DNA from: Rhodosporidiobolus odoratus
Lineage: Eukaryota > Basidiomycota > Microbotryomycetes > Sporidiobolales > Sporidiobolaceae
DNA: 64,000 nucleotides
Assembly (NCBI GenBank): GCA_034387635.1
Contig: JAOANU010000014.1
Location: 434,001-498,000, forward strand
Direction: 5' to 3'
Part shown: piece after piece, positions 54,321 through 64,000 of the stretch
Layout of the letters: each line of letters opens with the position of its first letter
How positions within the stretch are numbered: the stretch's first letter is position 1
The notes under the pieces: generated by a model
The model's input: the letters and a program-made list of their open reading frames with translations, nothing else
The model's database searches: none
What the model was told of the DNA's origin: nothing
Translations under genes and position numbers: made by a program

Positions 54321-54821
54321 TAGAGAACGCATCTGATCAGAGTCGGCAATCTTCGGCGTCGGCTCGCGGATCCCCGACAAAAGTTGGGAGATCGGGCTGC
54401 CATGCCCGAGCTGATTACCAATACGAGGAGCTGTTTTTTCAACTCAACCCCGACCCGAGTCTAGCTGGCACAGCGGTTTCGTGAGTAGCTGCTTTTTGGC
54501 AGGCTCATGCCAAGCACCTCCGGTCAAGTCTCGCAGGCTGCAATGACACAAAACCCTTGGAGAGCACGAAGTAACAGCTAGAATTCCCGGTCGAGAAGGC
54601 CAGAAAAGCTACTATTATTCCCTATTTCTGTTACTAGCCATACACCTGGAACTACCCTGTCCGACCGTTTCCCCGAAAGCCCCGGAATATTGGGCCAATT
54701 CTCAAGAAAGATCGGGGTTCGGGCTGCCAAACCCCGAGCTGACTCCCGTCGCGCCGCACTTGCCCCGAGCTGAACAATTTCCCGGCCTGTCGGCGGATCG
54801 GAAGTCGGCATGCATTCTCTA
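54321..54821. mobile_element. hAT-type MITE (501 bp)
   Basis: Ends TAGAGAACGCAT and ATGCATTCTCTA are the same TIR as the hAT element at 24896-26134, with one mismatch. An 8 bp imperfect target duplication flanks it: GCATAGGG (54313-54320) and GCACAGGG (54822-54829). The interior shares the ATCCCCGACAAAAG subterminal motif and repeated CCCGAGCTGA words but has no coding sequence. It was probably mobilised by the same hAT transposase; the mismatches make it older. Confidence 0.88.
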
Positions 54822-55124
54822 GCACAGGGGCGAGCTGCAAAGACTGTGCCTGACTGATAACACGGTCAACACCTGTCTAGCGATATTGGCCCTGTCCGTT
54901 CTCTCTTGCATGACTTTACCTCGTGCTAGCCCCCTTGACTGCATCCCTTAGAAACCGGACTCGAAGGAGAGCCAAAGCGGCTGAGCAGCATCTCACGTAC
55001 CTAAGCCACCGCGCGGGGGGTTTCTTCTACGTCGCTTCGACAAGACAACAACACCAAGACTATCAAAACGGGTTCAGCAGGGTGTCCACAGGGCAAACAC
55101 CGCCTGACACACATCAAACAGACA
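54822..55124. other. edge of gene-free block, 3' flank of HUL5
   Basis: About 300 bp between the MITE and the stop codon of the HECT ligase gene. No feature seen. Confidence 0.5.
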
Positions 55125-58100
55125 CTATGACAAGTCAAAGCCAGCACCACTGCTTATAGCGTCTACAGATCCACTGAGGTGTCAGTTGGATCTAAATTCA
55201 GAGGGCACAGAAAAGAGTTCGACACGCACAAAGTAGCTTTTGCCGCAAGCTCGCTGAATTGGTATACTCCGGTAGTTTGAGGAGATTGACGCATGTGGCA
55301 CTGTGGAAGAGAGCGACACAGTCAGTACCAGGCACGCCTGCACGGACCACTAGGCACGAGGGTACCTTGTTGGCAATCTCTCCTGGTCGTCGCCCGCTTT
55401 CCGGATGGCAAAGAGAGGGCTGAGCTGCTTGAAGCCAAGGAGTGGCGGCCTTTCACACGCAGTGACGAAGCGGACGAGCTGAGCCCGCTCTTCCTTCGAG
55501 AAGGATGCGACGGCTTCCCAGAACCAGCGGACGGTTGGGGTGTTCTCGTCCGCAGACCAACCAGCGTACACCTGGACAGAGGGCGAGTCAGCGTGGATCT
55601 GTCGCGTAAGGGCGGAAAAGGAAAGGAGGGCTGTAGCATGAGTGCAGAGGAGAGGAGCTGCATACCGTGTTCTGCCTCAAATCCTCAATGTCAATCGTCT
55701 CGTCGGTCCCTCCAACCAGCATAGCCAGCTCAGACTGGTTGAACATCCTCAACCACCTAGGCGAGATGATCTCGCTCAACCCGGCGAAAAAGGCTCGACA
55801 CTGAGGCGCGATTTGCGCGTTGAGGCGGTAGTGGGAGACGAGGACGATGTACTGCATGCGATTGTCGTTCGTAACGGCCGTCTCCGAGCCGTTAGGGATA
55901 AGGTCGATCGTGCGTGACACGCCGAAGTCTGCAGAAGACATGAAGGTCAGCTGGAGGGAAACTGACGCCGGCTGGTCGAAAGGGAGGCCACGAACCATCC
56001 TCAGTAATGGTGAAGTTGAGCGAAAGGTCTTCCTCGACGTTCCCGGGGTAGGTCTTCAGGCTGACGAGGCCTCGATAGAGTTCCTGGTCGAGCGAAGCTA
56101 AGTCGTCGAGGTAGCTCTGTCGGCCAAGCCACTGCAGGGGAAGGCAGAACCAGTCAAGCGCAGTTTGCGAAGCACGCAGAGGAGGAGGAGGAGGGTGGAG
56201 AGTCACAGGCAGACCTCGTACCTTGGCGAGGAAAAAGTCCGCGAAGCGAACGTTAACAAGGATGCCCTGATACAGCGCTTTACCGAGAATGCGCCCGAGG
56301 AATTGGAACCAGGAGAGTTGCGACGAGCCTTTCGCGTAATTGTGCGGATTCGGGTAGAGCTCCTGATTCTGCGTTTCGAGCCACAGACCACGAGCGGGGT
56401 CGAAGACTTCCTTGGAAAGGCTGCATCAGGCAAGCTCGTGATCAGCATCCTGGACAACACGGGCCACAAGGAACTGACGCACGAAGTGAGCAGCTCTTTG
56501 AACAGCCCGCCCCCGTCAATACCGCTTTCCTCCATGCCATGCTCGTCGATGAAGGCGATCTCAATCCGCTTCTTGAGCTCGACGCCCAGGCCGTTCAGGT
56601 GAGCATAAGCATCCTCGGCGAGATGGTTGCGTCGCACGACTGCACGATGGCGGGCACGTTGAATGAGGCCGTTCGAGTCGACGCCGAGTCGCTGAAAATC
56701 GGAGTTGACAAATTGACGGAAAATAGCGACGCGGGTCTCGAAGGGGATGACGAAGGGGACTGTCGGACCAGCGCGAGAGAGATGTTGCGTAACCGAATAG
56801 GGTCAGTCAGCTCGACATGCAGGGATAGCAGAAAGACCGACGCACCGTTGTTGAGCACCCCGAGCCTCGGGCTGACCAGAGCCAGCTGTCGCTTGCTCAA
56901 CAAAGCCTCTTTAGTTGCCGCCGCTGGCCGTCGTGAACCCCGCAGGGAGAAGGGGTTTTCATCGTCCGAGTTATCGGTATCCATGGGCTGAGGTGCACCC
57001 GAGTCGGCTTCGTTCTCTGTCGCCAGTCGCTCCTCTTCGTAGCTGCGCATGACCGAGAAGATCAGCACTTGCGAGAGACAAGGATAGTAGCCTGGGCGCA
57101 CGCACACAGCGGTTTGTACGAAGCTCGCGATGTCGAACTGGCTGGTCATGTGCCAATGACCGTCCGGAGTGAAGCGACGTCGAGAGCTGCAAGAGGGCAA
57201 TTAGCCTATTGTCGGAGGGAGACCCGGTCAGTAGAAGGCGAGACTTACTCGCGAGCGTGCACCTCCACCAAGAAACCCGTCAGAGCGCTGCGCAGCTCCT
57301 CGTAGCTCCAGCAAGTACCCACCACGGTCTTGGAGAGCACCTTCTCGCCCTCCGCCGCGCCGACCCAGTAGAGCGAGAACGCTACGTTCCGTGCGATCGC
57401 AGAGAGCGTCACGACTTCGTCGAGGCTCAGCGGGTTGCGACTCGCGACTCCTGCAGAAGCGGAGGAAGATGCGGGAGGACCGGCAAGTTGGGGCGAGGCG
57501 TAGAAGTCGTCATCTCCTAGGGTCAACAGCGCACGCCGGTAGAGCTCAACGGTGAGGATGAGGACCGGCCACTCGTGCTCTCCCTTTGACACATGCTTGT
57601 CGTCCCCGAGACTCGACAGAACGGCTCCGGCGTCGCTTCGTCCCGCGCTTCCCAGGAATCGACCGAGTCTACCGCTTCTCACATATCCACGGAAGAGCTC
57701 GCGAAGTAGACCTAGGCCAGAGGAGCTCGGAGCGTACACGAGCGTGTTCAGAGCTTCGGCTCGAGCTGCAGTAGGGAGGAGAGCGAGGATGGTGGTGAGG
57801 TAGCGGGCCAGAGAGGGGCGGGACGAGGCGGAGAATCGGGTCGAGAGGGCAAGGACGGCGAGGAGATGGGAGCGGGAGTAGAGTATCGCGAGGGCCGCGG
57901 CGGTGGGAGGTTCCAGCGTGGGAGCGTTTCGAGCCTCCTTCGACGCCCCGCCAGACTCCATCACCGTATCGTCTGCTTCGTCGTGACCCTCCAGCGCGCT
58001 GCCTGCTTCTTCTTCGTCCTCGCTACCATCGAGAATCAGCTCTTCAACCTCCGGCGCTTTTCCCTTCTCCGCGCTATCCTTCTGTCCCAGCGAAGGCGGC

Positions 58101-59493
58101 GGGAATGCCACGCGTCCAACAATCTCCAGCAACCGGGCGATCAGCTCGAGGTAGGCGCAGAGGGTTTTGGCGTCCGTGATGCTTTGTAGGCGGGTCGCGC
58201 CTGCGGGCGTTGTCGAACCTAGGACGTTCGCTGAAATATTGGCGGCGCTTTGAGAGTCGAGTGCGTCGATCGCGGCGGAGGAGGACGAGAGTGCGAGGAG
58301 GACGTCGGAGAAAGGGAGAGAAGAGGAGAAAAGAGCCGCTTCCTTCGCTGCCAGCCGTGACGGTAGGGATGGAATGGACAGAATGTCGGTGGAAAAGGCG
58401 AGCAGGGCGCGTCGCAAAAGCGGGCTGTTCGGACGCGATGGGGAGGCTTTGCACTTGTCGGCAGGGAGTGACAATCGGAAGGCTTTGAAGGGGAGCAGGG
58501 CGAGCGCGATGCCGGCGGGCAGAGATACATGGGCGGAACGTGTAGGAGGCTGCGCATGTCACACTTGGTCAGTCACCATGCGAGAGATTATACGAGTGAC
58601 ACTCACGATGGATAGAATCAGCTGTCGTAGTCCGGGATACAGCACGCCATCCTCGACTAACGACTCGAGCAGGAGCGGCACTCCGTCCCGAGCCCCGCCC
58701 TGTGCCTTGTACTTGGCGTAGCTTGACGGGTCGCACAAAATCTTGGTGATTTCGAGGAACAACGGAGCCTGGGCAAACCTGCGCCGAGGACGAGCGGTCA
58801 GTCGGCTGACACTTGCAGGAGCAGTCACAGGAAGGAACGTACGGAATTGTAGAGACAGAGGGCAGGAAGAGAACGCTCGTGCCAATGCGCCGGATGAGCG
58901 GAGTCCAGCTGAGACTCGAGAAGAGGGAAAAGAGAAGCGGTGTCTTGTCTGTACAGGAGCATCAGCGTCATGAGATTGGGAAGAGGAAGAAAAGGCAAGG
59001 CGCACCCGCATCGCCTAGGGGTTTCAGCACGGCTCGACACCAGGCGACAGCTCTCTTGCCATCATCTGGGCTGCTGCTCCGGAAGAAGAAGGCGAGTAGA
59101 CGGGAGGCGAGGAGGACGTTCGCTGGCGAAGGATTCGAGGTGGGGGCCAGAAGCGAGTCGAATTGTGCCCGAAGCGCCTGGCGAGACTGATGGGCTGAGC
59201 GGTGACCACGATAGAACGCCTAGGAGTAGCACTCGAGTCAGCATCCATTTGATCTTGGCCTTCTCCGCCACTTCGGCATCTGTTCACGCAACCGCACAAT
59301 CCTCTCAGGGAAGTTGTAAGAGTGGCAGACGCACCTGTAGCTTGACGGCGGCCTTTTCCCTGTTTCTGTCGCGGTCCCTCTGCTCCCTCTGTGCCCTTGC
59401 TCGTTGTACCAAGTCAAGTTGACGATTGTCGGATCTTCCCCCGAGGTTGATCTCTGGTCGACGGTTGGCTGAGCCTGTGAAGAGGTGTTGCAT
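55125..59493 (-). CDS. HUL5: HECT-type E3 ubiquitin ligase, HUL5/UBE3C family
   Basis: Proteasome-linked E3/E4 that extends ubiquitin chains. Thirteen minus-strand exons: 59493-59335, 59219-59006, 58948-58843, 58778-58607, 58549-57249, 57186-56846, 56759-56483, 56420-56222, 56131-55996, 55928-55666, 55571-55366, 55300-55230, 55162-55125; all GT-AG; 1,160 residues. The N-terminus is the UBE3C signature MQHLFTGSANRRPEINLGG followed by an Arg-rich helix and an IQ-like AAVKLQ/AFYRGHR split by intron 1. The middle holds helical repeats and an acidic insert. The pre-HECT segment is DSRRRFTPDGHWHM and RLGVLNN/VPFVIPFETR; the HECT domain follows with FIDEHGMEESGIDGGGLFKE, FLGRILGKALYQG and WFWEAVASFSKEER. 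The catalytic loop LPTSATCVNLLKLPEY has its Cys codon at 55293-55291. It ends YAISSGAGFDLS, the usual HECT terminus. Confidence 0.96.
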
Positions 59494-59752
59494 AGTCTTT
59501 TGTGTAGTGAATAATGGAGCGTGGCTGTAGTCAGGTAGATAGCTGTGCAGGGAAGAAGCAGACAGAGTTGAAAGTTGAAACTGCGTAAGCGACTCTCTTC
59601 TCTTCGCCTTGAACAACCGTCGCTTTACTCTGATTGACTGATTACACACACAGTCTGGCTACTAGGGCTCATACATACCCACACTACAGCTTACAGCTTG
59701 GCCCACCTGTCGCGCAACGTCACCATCGTCCCTCGCTTGCTCATCTTCAGGA
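59494..59752. promoter_or_regulatory. divergent promoter HUL5 / MED19 candidate
   Basis: About 260 bp separate the two start codons, with pyrimidine-rich stretches on both sides. No named element recognised. Confidence 0.4.
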
Positions 59753-60795
59753 ATGCAAAAGTATCTATTGCAATCAGCTAGTACGCCTTTTCCTTCTCTC
59801 CCTTTGCATGCTTGCTCACCTTGCTCTACCTAGACCCACATCCGGCCCCCATCTCTGGGACCGACGACCTCCTCACCCTTTTCCACCTCGAAGAAACCTA
59901 CAACACTTTCCTCCGCCCTTACCTCGATCCCTCCCTCCTGAACCAACCTGCCGCGCTTCCAGCCTTCGGTGCTCAAGCCGCCGATTCACCGGCAGACGCT
60001 TCGGCAGTCACAGGCAAGGTCGACCTGACCAAAGGAAAGGGAAAAGCCGCAAGCCCGGTGCCCGTAGGCGGAGGAGCCAGTCCGGCACCGCACGCGTCAG
60101 CGTCCGCAGGCGGGCTCAAGATCACGCTGGGCGGCATCAAGTTCGGCGCTGCTCACGGAGGTTCGCCGTCCCCTTCGCCTTCGGTCCCGCCAGAAGGAAC
60201 TGCAGCATTACCAAAGTCTGCAAAGCGGCTCAAGATGGAGAAAGGCTTTGATTGGATGGTTGGAGACGTACTTGGTGCGCACCTTTCTTCACCGGTCTCT
60301 CGTCTGCGCCTTCTCGTCTGAATCCCCTCTCTTTGGATTTCCCCGCTTCTGTGGTGAGGACCCACCGTGCACACCCTGATGCTGACCGTCCGCGTTTCTT
60401 ACAGGGCTGCCTCAGATCCGCTCTCGTAACGGTCCCCAGAACTTCCTCCGCGACCTCGTCCTCAACCCCGACCCAACGCCCTGTCCGCCCTTGCACCAGT
60501 TTGACGCGCACCAGTTGAAAGACGCCTTCACGCTCGAGAAAGGTGGGCTGGCTGGATTTGATATGGGGATCTGGGAGGGGAAGCCGCCAGCTGGTACTGG
60601 TGGGGGCGAGAAGAAGAAGGTTCGCATTCGCTTTCCCTCCTTCTTCTCTCGCTGTCTGCGGGTCTTTCTGAATGCGGGAGTTGCCCGCTCACATCTCGGA
60701 TTCTTTCGGTTCTGCGCATGCAGAAAAAGAGCAAGCGACAACGCGAGCAGCAGCATCAAGCCGCAGGAGGCGAGGCGAAAAAGCAGAGGCAGTAG
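59753..60795 (+). CDS. Mediator subunit 19 (Rox3)-like protein
   Basis: Four exons: 59753-59780, 59834-60274, 60405-60619 and 60724-60795, giving 251 residues in one frame. The short first exon (MQKYLLQSA) is chosen because it joins in phase across a 53 nt intron to NPHPAPISGTDDLLTLFHLE; further upstream exons are possible. The order is P-x-ISGTDDLL...YNTFLRPY, a Gly/Ala/Ser linker, KRLKMEKGFDWMVGDVLG/LPQI, a Pro-rich block, and a basic KKSKRQREQQHQ tail. A TYLxPxPxPISGT-DLL-type start with a basic C-terminal tail recalls basidiomycete Med19, the head-module subunit of Mediator that contacts activators in the nucleus. The match is from memory of pattern, not a search, so the name is tentative. 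Confidence 0.65.
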
Positions 60796-60997
60796 CAACG
60801 CGGCTGGGTATCCGTTTGTCACACCTTACTCCGATGTCCCGAACCTTCTCACACCGTGCCCCATCGTTTCAGCGTCCTTTCCATGTCTCGCGCTAGTACC
60901 CCCTCGTTGTTGTCACTTTCATACCCTGCATCGTTATTCATTCTCTTCCTTGCGTCTGCAAGACTGCATCATTTTGCCTGCGTACAAACGCGTCGGA

Positions 60998-62965
60998 TTA
61001 TGCTACAACATCAAGCGACGGCAGATCCAAGGCTTCTACGCGCCCGCCGGGCAAGTAACCGATTGGGCGGGGCGTCCAATTTTGCACGGGAGAAGGCCAA
61101 CTGCTGCTGCTGGTCCCGTTCGGCAACGAGGTAATCAAGGATAGAGCGGTTGTCGGAGATTGTGTCACCGTCGCGGCGTCCTGCAGAGGCAAGCACACAC
61201 GAAGTCAGACGCGATCCGCTCGAGTGCCAGCACAACCAAAGGAAGATTGACCTACTAGCTTAGCCTCGACCTCCCTCCTCCTCGTCTCGCATTCCTCCAC
61301 CCTGGCATCCGCATCCGCCGCTCCAATGGCAGGGAAGAATCCACTGTCGGCATTGCGCAGGATCTGTACCAATGGCTTGACTTTGACGGCGAGGGGGTCT
61401 GGGTCTGGGATCGAGGGTCGGGAGGAGCGGGCGCGAAGGAGAGCGTCGAGAAGGGCGAGTGAGCTAAGCGTAGATAATACAGTCAGTCACAAGCAGTCCT
61501 GCGGCAGCCGTGCAGAGCGCGAGAGATAAGAGGATGAAACGTGCTTGGGTGTTCCGGCCAGCAAGCAAGATTTGACCACAGCTTCCAGCGACTCATCCCA
61601 TCCTTTGCCGTCCTGCTGTTCCCGTTCCTCTTCCGCTGTGTCGCTCTCCTCCACGACGAGCTGCACCACCCAAGCCGTCAGAGTCAAGGCATAGCTATTA
61701 TCCGACAATGCCGGGTTGTCTGCCTCTTCGCCATCGTCTGTCGGTGATGTTGGAGCAGCGCACAGGAGGTCCACGGCATGCGAGACGACGAGGTCGGAGA
61801 AGGACGTAGGGAAGGAGGCGTAGATCGAGTCGAGGCGAGAGAGGAGGGGGTGCCACAGTTTCACAAGATCTTCTGGGAGAACAGGGGCGCGGGGGGTTGG
61901 GCGTTTTCTGCAGAAAGCGAGCATGGGATCAATAGAAAGCTAAGCAGGCTAGGAAACGATAAAACGCGCTTCTTGGCAAGCGGTACTAGCCCGCCACCCT
62001 CGTTCAGCAGGCACTCGACAACACCCATCAGAGCCCGACCCAATGCTTTTTCTGGCGCTTCTTTGCCGCCTAATGCATTATCAGCTACCCACCTCTCGAT
62101 CTCCTTGTAAGTCTTGAGAAGGTCGTTCTTAAGACGAGGCGCGAGCGAGGCGTCCTTGATCGAGGTCTTGAGGATCGACTTGTAGGTGTCAATGTGAGGT
62201 CGGAGAGTGTCGAGCGGGAGGGGAGGCAGGGGAGAGGAGGCGGAGGAGGCGTTGAGTAGAGGGTGCCAGTAAAATGTGTAAAGCCAGTCTAGGGCCTGCG
62301 CGAGCCCGATCATGATCAATACAGCGCACCCGAAGCAATGCGCACGAAGAGAGAAGCTGGTCTTGCCTGGCGGGCGGCATCCCTCAACACGCTTAGGGAT
62401 GGCAACTCCTCGTGAGTTGCTTGGTGTCGCAGCTCGACGAACCACAGCGGTAGTCCAATCTGAGCCGCCAATGAGGCGATCGAACGGGCATAGTAGGTCG
62501 TCTGAAGCGGATCCACGAGTGAGTTGACGAATCTGGAGGGACGAACGAGTCCAAGAAGAAAAGGGACAAGCGGATAGAGTCAGGGCAGGCGCGGCCACGG
62601 GGAAGAAAGCAAAACGCGACTGACCTGATGATGGCCATGGAGTAGGAGAGCCTCAGCTCGGCGGGGGAAGGTGCTCGGGCGGTGGAAGTCGACGGACAAT
62701 CAACCAGGATGAGGTCGAGGAGGTTGGCTGTACTTTCCACGGCATGAGGACAGTTTCCTCTCGCAATCCAGACTTTGATCTGCGGTAGAGTAAGCGGTAT
62801 GAGCGATCTCAACGGCACTGGGGGGCTCTGTCAAGGCGGACTTACCCTGTCGAGACCATCGCGTTGCAAGTCGTTGTTGGCATCCGAGAGAAAGAGCCTC
62901 GAGTAGACGAGTTCAAGTTCAGCTGGGCATGACCAGGGAGTTCTCCTCGGTAGTACAGTTGGCAT
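60998..62965 (-). CDS. LAS1: Las1 ribosome-biogenesis endonuclease
   Basis: HEPN-type nuclease that cuts ITS2 in pre-rRNA together with the Grc3 kinase in the nucleus. Seven minus-strand exons: 62965-62846, 62779-62625, 62532-62367, 62295-61970, 61907-61545, 61463-61256, 61180-60998; 506 residues. The N-terminal Las1 domain shows TPWSCPAELELVYSRLF, KVWIARGNCPHAVESTANL and LRLSYSMAIIR/FVNSLVD. The HEPN catalytic motif is R-x-x-x-x-H in LRHQATHEELPSL, then ALDWLYTFYW. A central LVPLAKKKRPTPRAP stretch and the C-terminal NWTPRPIGYLPGG are also typical. Three of six introns are GC-AG: after 62367 (GCAAGA), after 61970 (GCGCGT) and after 61545 (GCACGT). For each, the conserved reading frame is kept only by the GC site. 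Intron 1 and the others use GT. Confidence 0.93.
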
Positions 62966-63195
62966 GTGTGGTACTCTGGCTGAGATCGAGGTGAGTTAAG
63001 AATGACTTGTAATTCAGATTACTGTATGTACAGTATAGACTGTGTTGTATTCAAAGGGACCAAGCTGCTCAACTTGGACAAATGGGCGACAGATCTTCTT
63101 CCTCTTTTTCTTCCCCCATCTCGCTCTCTCTGCTTGTAAAGAGCAGTACCGCTTGCTCTTCTCCTCTCACCAAAACCCCCTACTCAGACTCAGAC
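62966..63195. promoter_or_regulatory. divergent promoter LAS1 / DBP2
   Basis: 230 bp shared upstream region of two RNA-metabolism genes. On the DBP2 side a pyrimidine-rich leader (63085-63170) precedes the ATG. No specific motif recognised. Confidence 0.4.
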
Positions 63196-64000
63196 ATGTC
63201 CTACGGTTACGGTTAGTCTCCCGCTCCTAGCCCTTCCCAGCTCATCAACCCAGACTCACCCTGCTCTTCTGCAACAGGCGGCGGCGGCTCTGGTGGTTAC
63301 GGAGGCGGTGGTGGCGGTGGCTATGGCGGTGGTGGCGGCGGTTACGGCGGTGGCGGTGGTGGCTACGGTGAGCGATGCGTCTCTCTCTCCTTCACGAGCA
63401 TACACTGACAAAATCACCTCCATGCTTAGGCGGCGGTGGCGGCGGCTACGGCGGTGGCGGTGGTGGCTTCGGCGGCGGCGGTGGTGGTGACCGCAGTGCG
63501 TTACTTTGGTCAGGTTGTACCCGATACCTCATTACTGACGCTTTCGACCCTCCTGTAGTGTCCGGCCTCGGCGCCGGTCTCCGCGCTCAGAACTGGGACC
63601 CGAGCACGCTCTCCAAATTCGAGAAGAACTTCTACGAGTACGTCCCTTGTGATTGCACATTTCCCGAATCTACCATACTGATCCCCCTTCTCCCATCTCA
63701 CAGGGAGGACGCCCGCGTTGTTGCCCGCTCTGATCGCGAGGTGCAGGAGTTCCGTCGCGAGAAGGAAATCCAGGTCTTCGGCAGCAACATTGCCAAGCCT
63801 GTCACCAACTTCGACGAGATGAACTTCCCCTCGTACATCATGTCCGAGATCAAGCGCGCCGGTTTCGCCAACCCGTCTCCCATCCAATGCCAGGCCTGGC
63901 CCATGGCTCTCTCCGGTCGTGACCTCGTCGCTGTCTCCGCCACTGGTTCCGGAAAAACCATCTCTTTCGCCCTCCCCGCCATGATCCACATTAACGCTCA
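63196..64000 (+). CDS. DBP2: DEAD-box RNA helicase, DBP2/DDX5 family (partial)
   Basis: ATP-dependent RNA helicase acting in rRNA processing, mRNP assembly and nonsense-mediated decay. Exons 63196-63211, 63278-63367, 63430-63495, 63559-63637 and 63704 onward; the gene leaves the window. The start is MSYGYG, followed by about 55 residues of Gly/Tyr repeats (YGGGGGG units) spread over three small exons, an RGG-like low-complexity region of the type found in Dbp2 and in phase-separating RNA-binding proteins. After it come [30 protein letters not shown], the Q motif with [14 protein letters not shown], and motif I SATGSGKT (most family members have AETGSGKT or AQTGSGKT). Dbp2 genes of many fungi carry regulatory introns; here the early region is split by four. 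Confidence 0.95.

Overview
The window comes from a fungal nuclear genome, most likely a basidiomycete yeast or its relatives (Pucciniomycotina/Microbotryomycetes would fit; this placement is inference). Reasons: G+C-rich genes cut by many 45-100 nt introns, donors mostly of the GTGCGT/GTACGC type, intron-bearing tRNA genes, and fungal eukaryotic families throughout (VPS45, a Rap1/Rsr1-type GTPase, B-type cyclin, HUL5, LAS1, DBP2). Exons were assembled by hand from reading frames, splice motifs and family conservation. Junctions that stay ambiguous are marked.

Layout. (1) 1-16.4 kb is gene-dense: a coiled-coil protein cut by the window edge, a Ser-rich protein with an Ecl1-like Cys motif, a DUF3605 protein, VPS45, a MYND-finger protein, a decayed F-box/LRR gene, a ZNF830-like splicing factor, a Rap1/Rsr1-like GTPase and cyclin B. 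(2) 16.45-55.1 kb is about 39 kb with no recognisable host protein-coding gene. Its core is a large inverted repeat: arms 16449-28443 and 33023-38178 around a 4.6 kb spacer, each arm carrying the same two intron-containing tRNA genes (Phe-GAA outside, Ala-CGC inside). The left arm is longer because it alone took in an intact-looking Ty3/gypsy chromovirus (17735-23344) and an internally deleted hAT element (24896-26134). Both empty target sites survive in the right arm. The spacer holds a 708 bp copy of the 3' part of the Rap1-like gene from 18 kb away. From 38.2 to 55.1 kb lies a mosaic of decayed mobile DNA: Helitron pieces, three RNase H-bearing LINE copies, a frameshifted LTR-element gag, two other terminal-inverted-repeat elements and a hAT MITE. 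(3) 55.1-64 kb is gene-dense again: HUL5 (HECT ligase), a Mediator subunit 19 candidate, LAS1 and the start of DBP2.

The most striking idea is that the 39 kb gene-free block is a regional centromere. A unique core flanked by tRNA-bearing inverted repeats, embedded in transposons that include a chromodomain retroelement, resembles the fission-yeast and Candida tropicalis plans. This is an inference that needs CENP-A mapping; a haplotype mis-join is the main alternative. A second notable signal is an unusually high share of GC-AG introns, three of them in LAS1 alone.

The host genes form no operon-like pathway. They are ordinary housekeeping genes (vesicle fusion, splicing, polarity signalling, cell cycle, ubiquitination, transcription, ribosome and RNA metabolism), often arranged head-to-head with 200-300 bp shared promoters.
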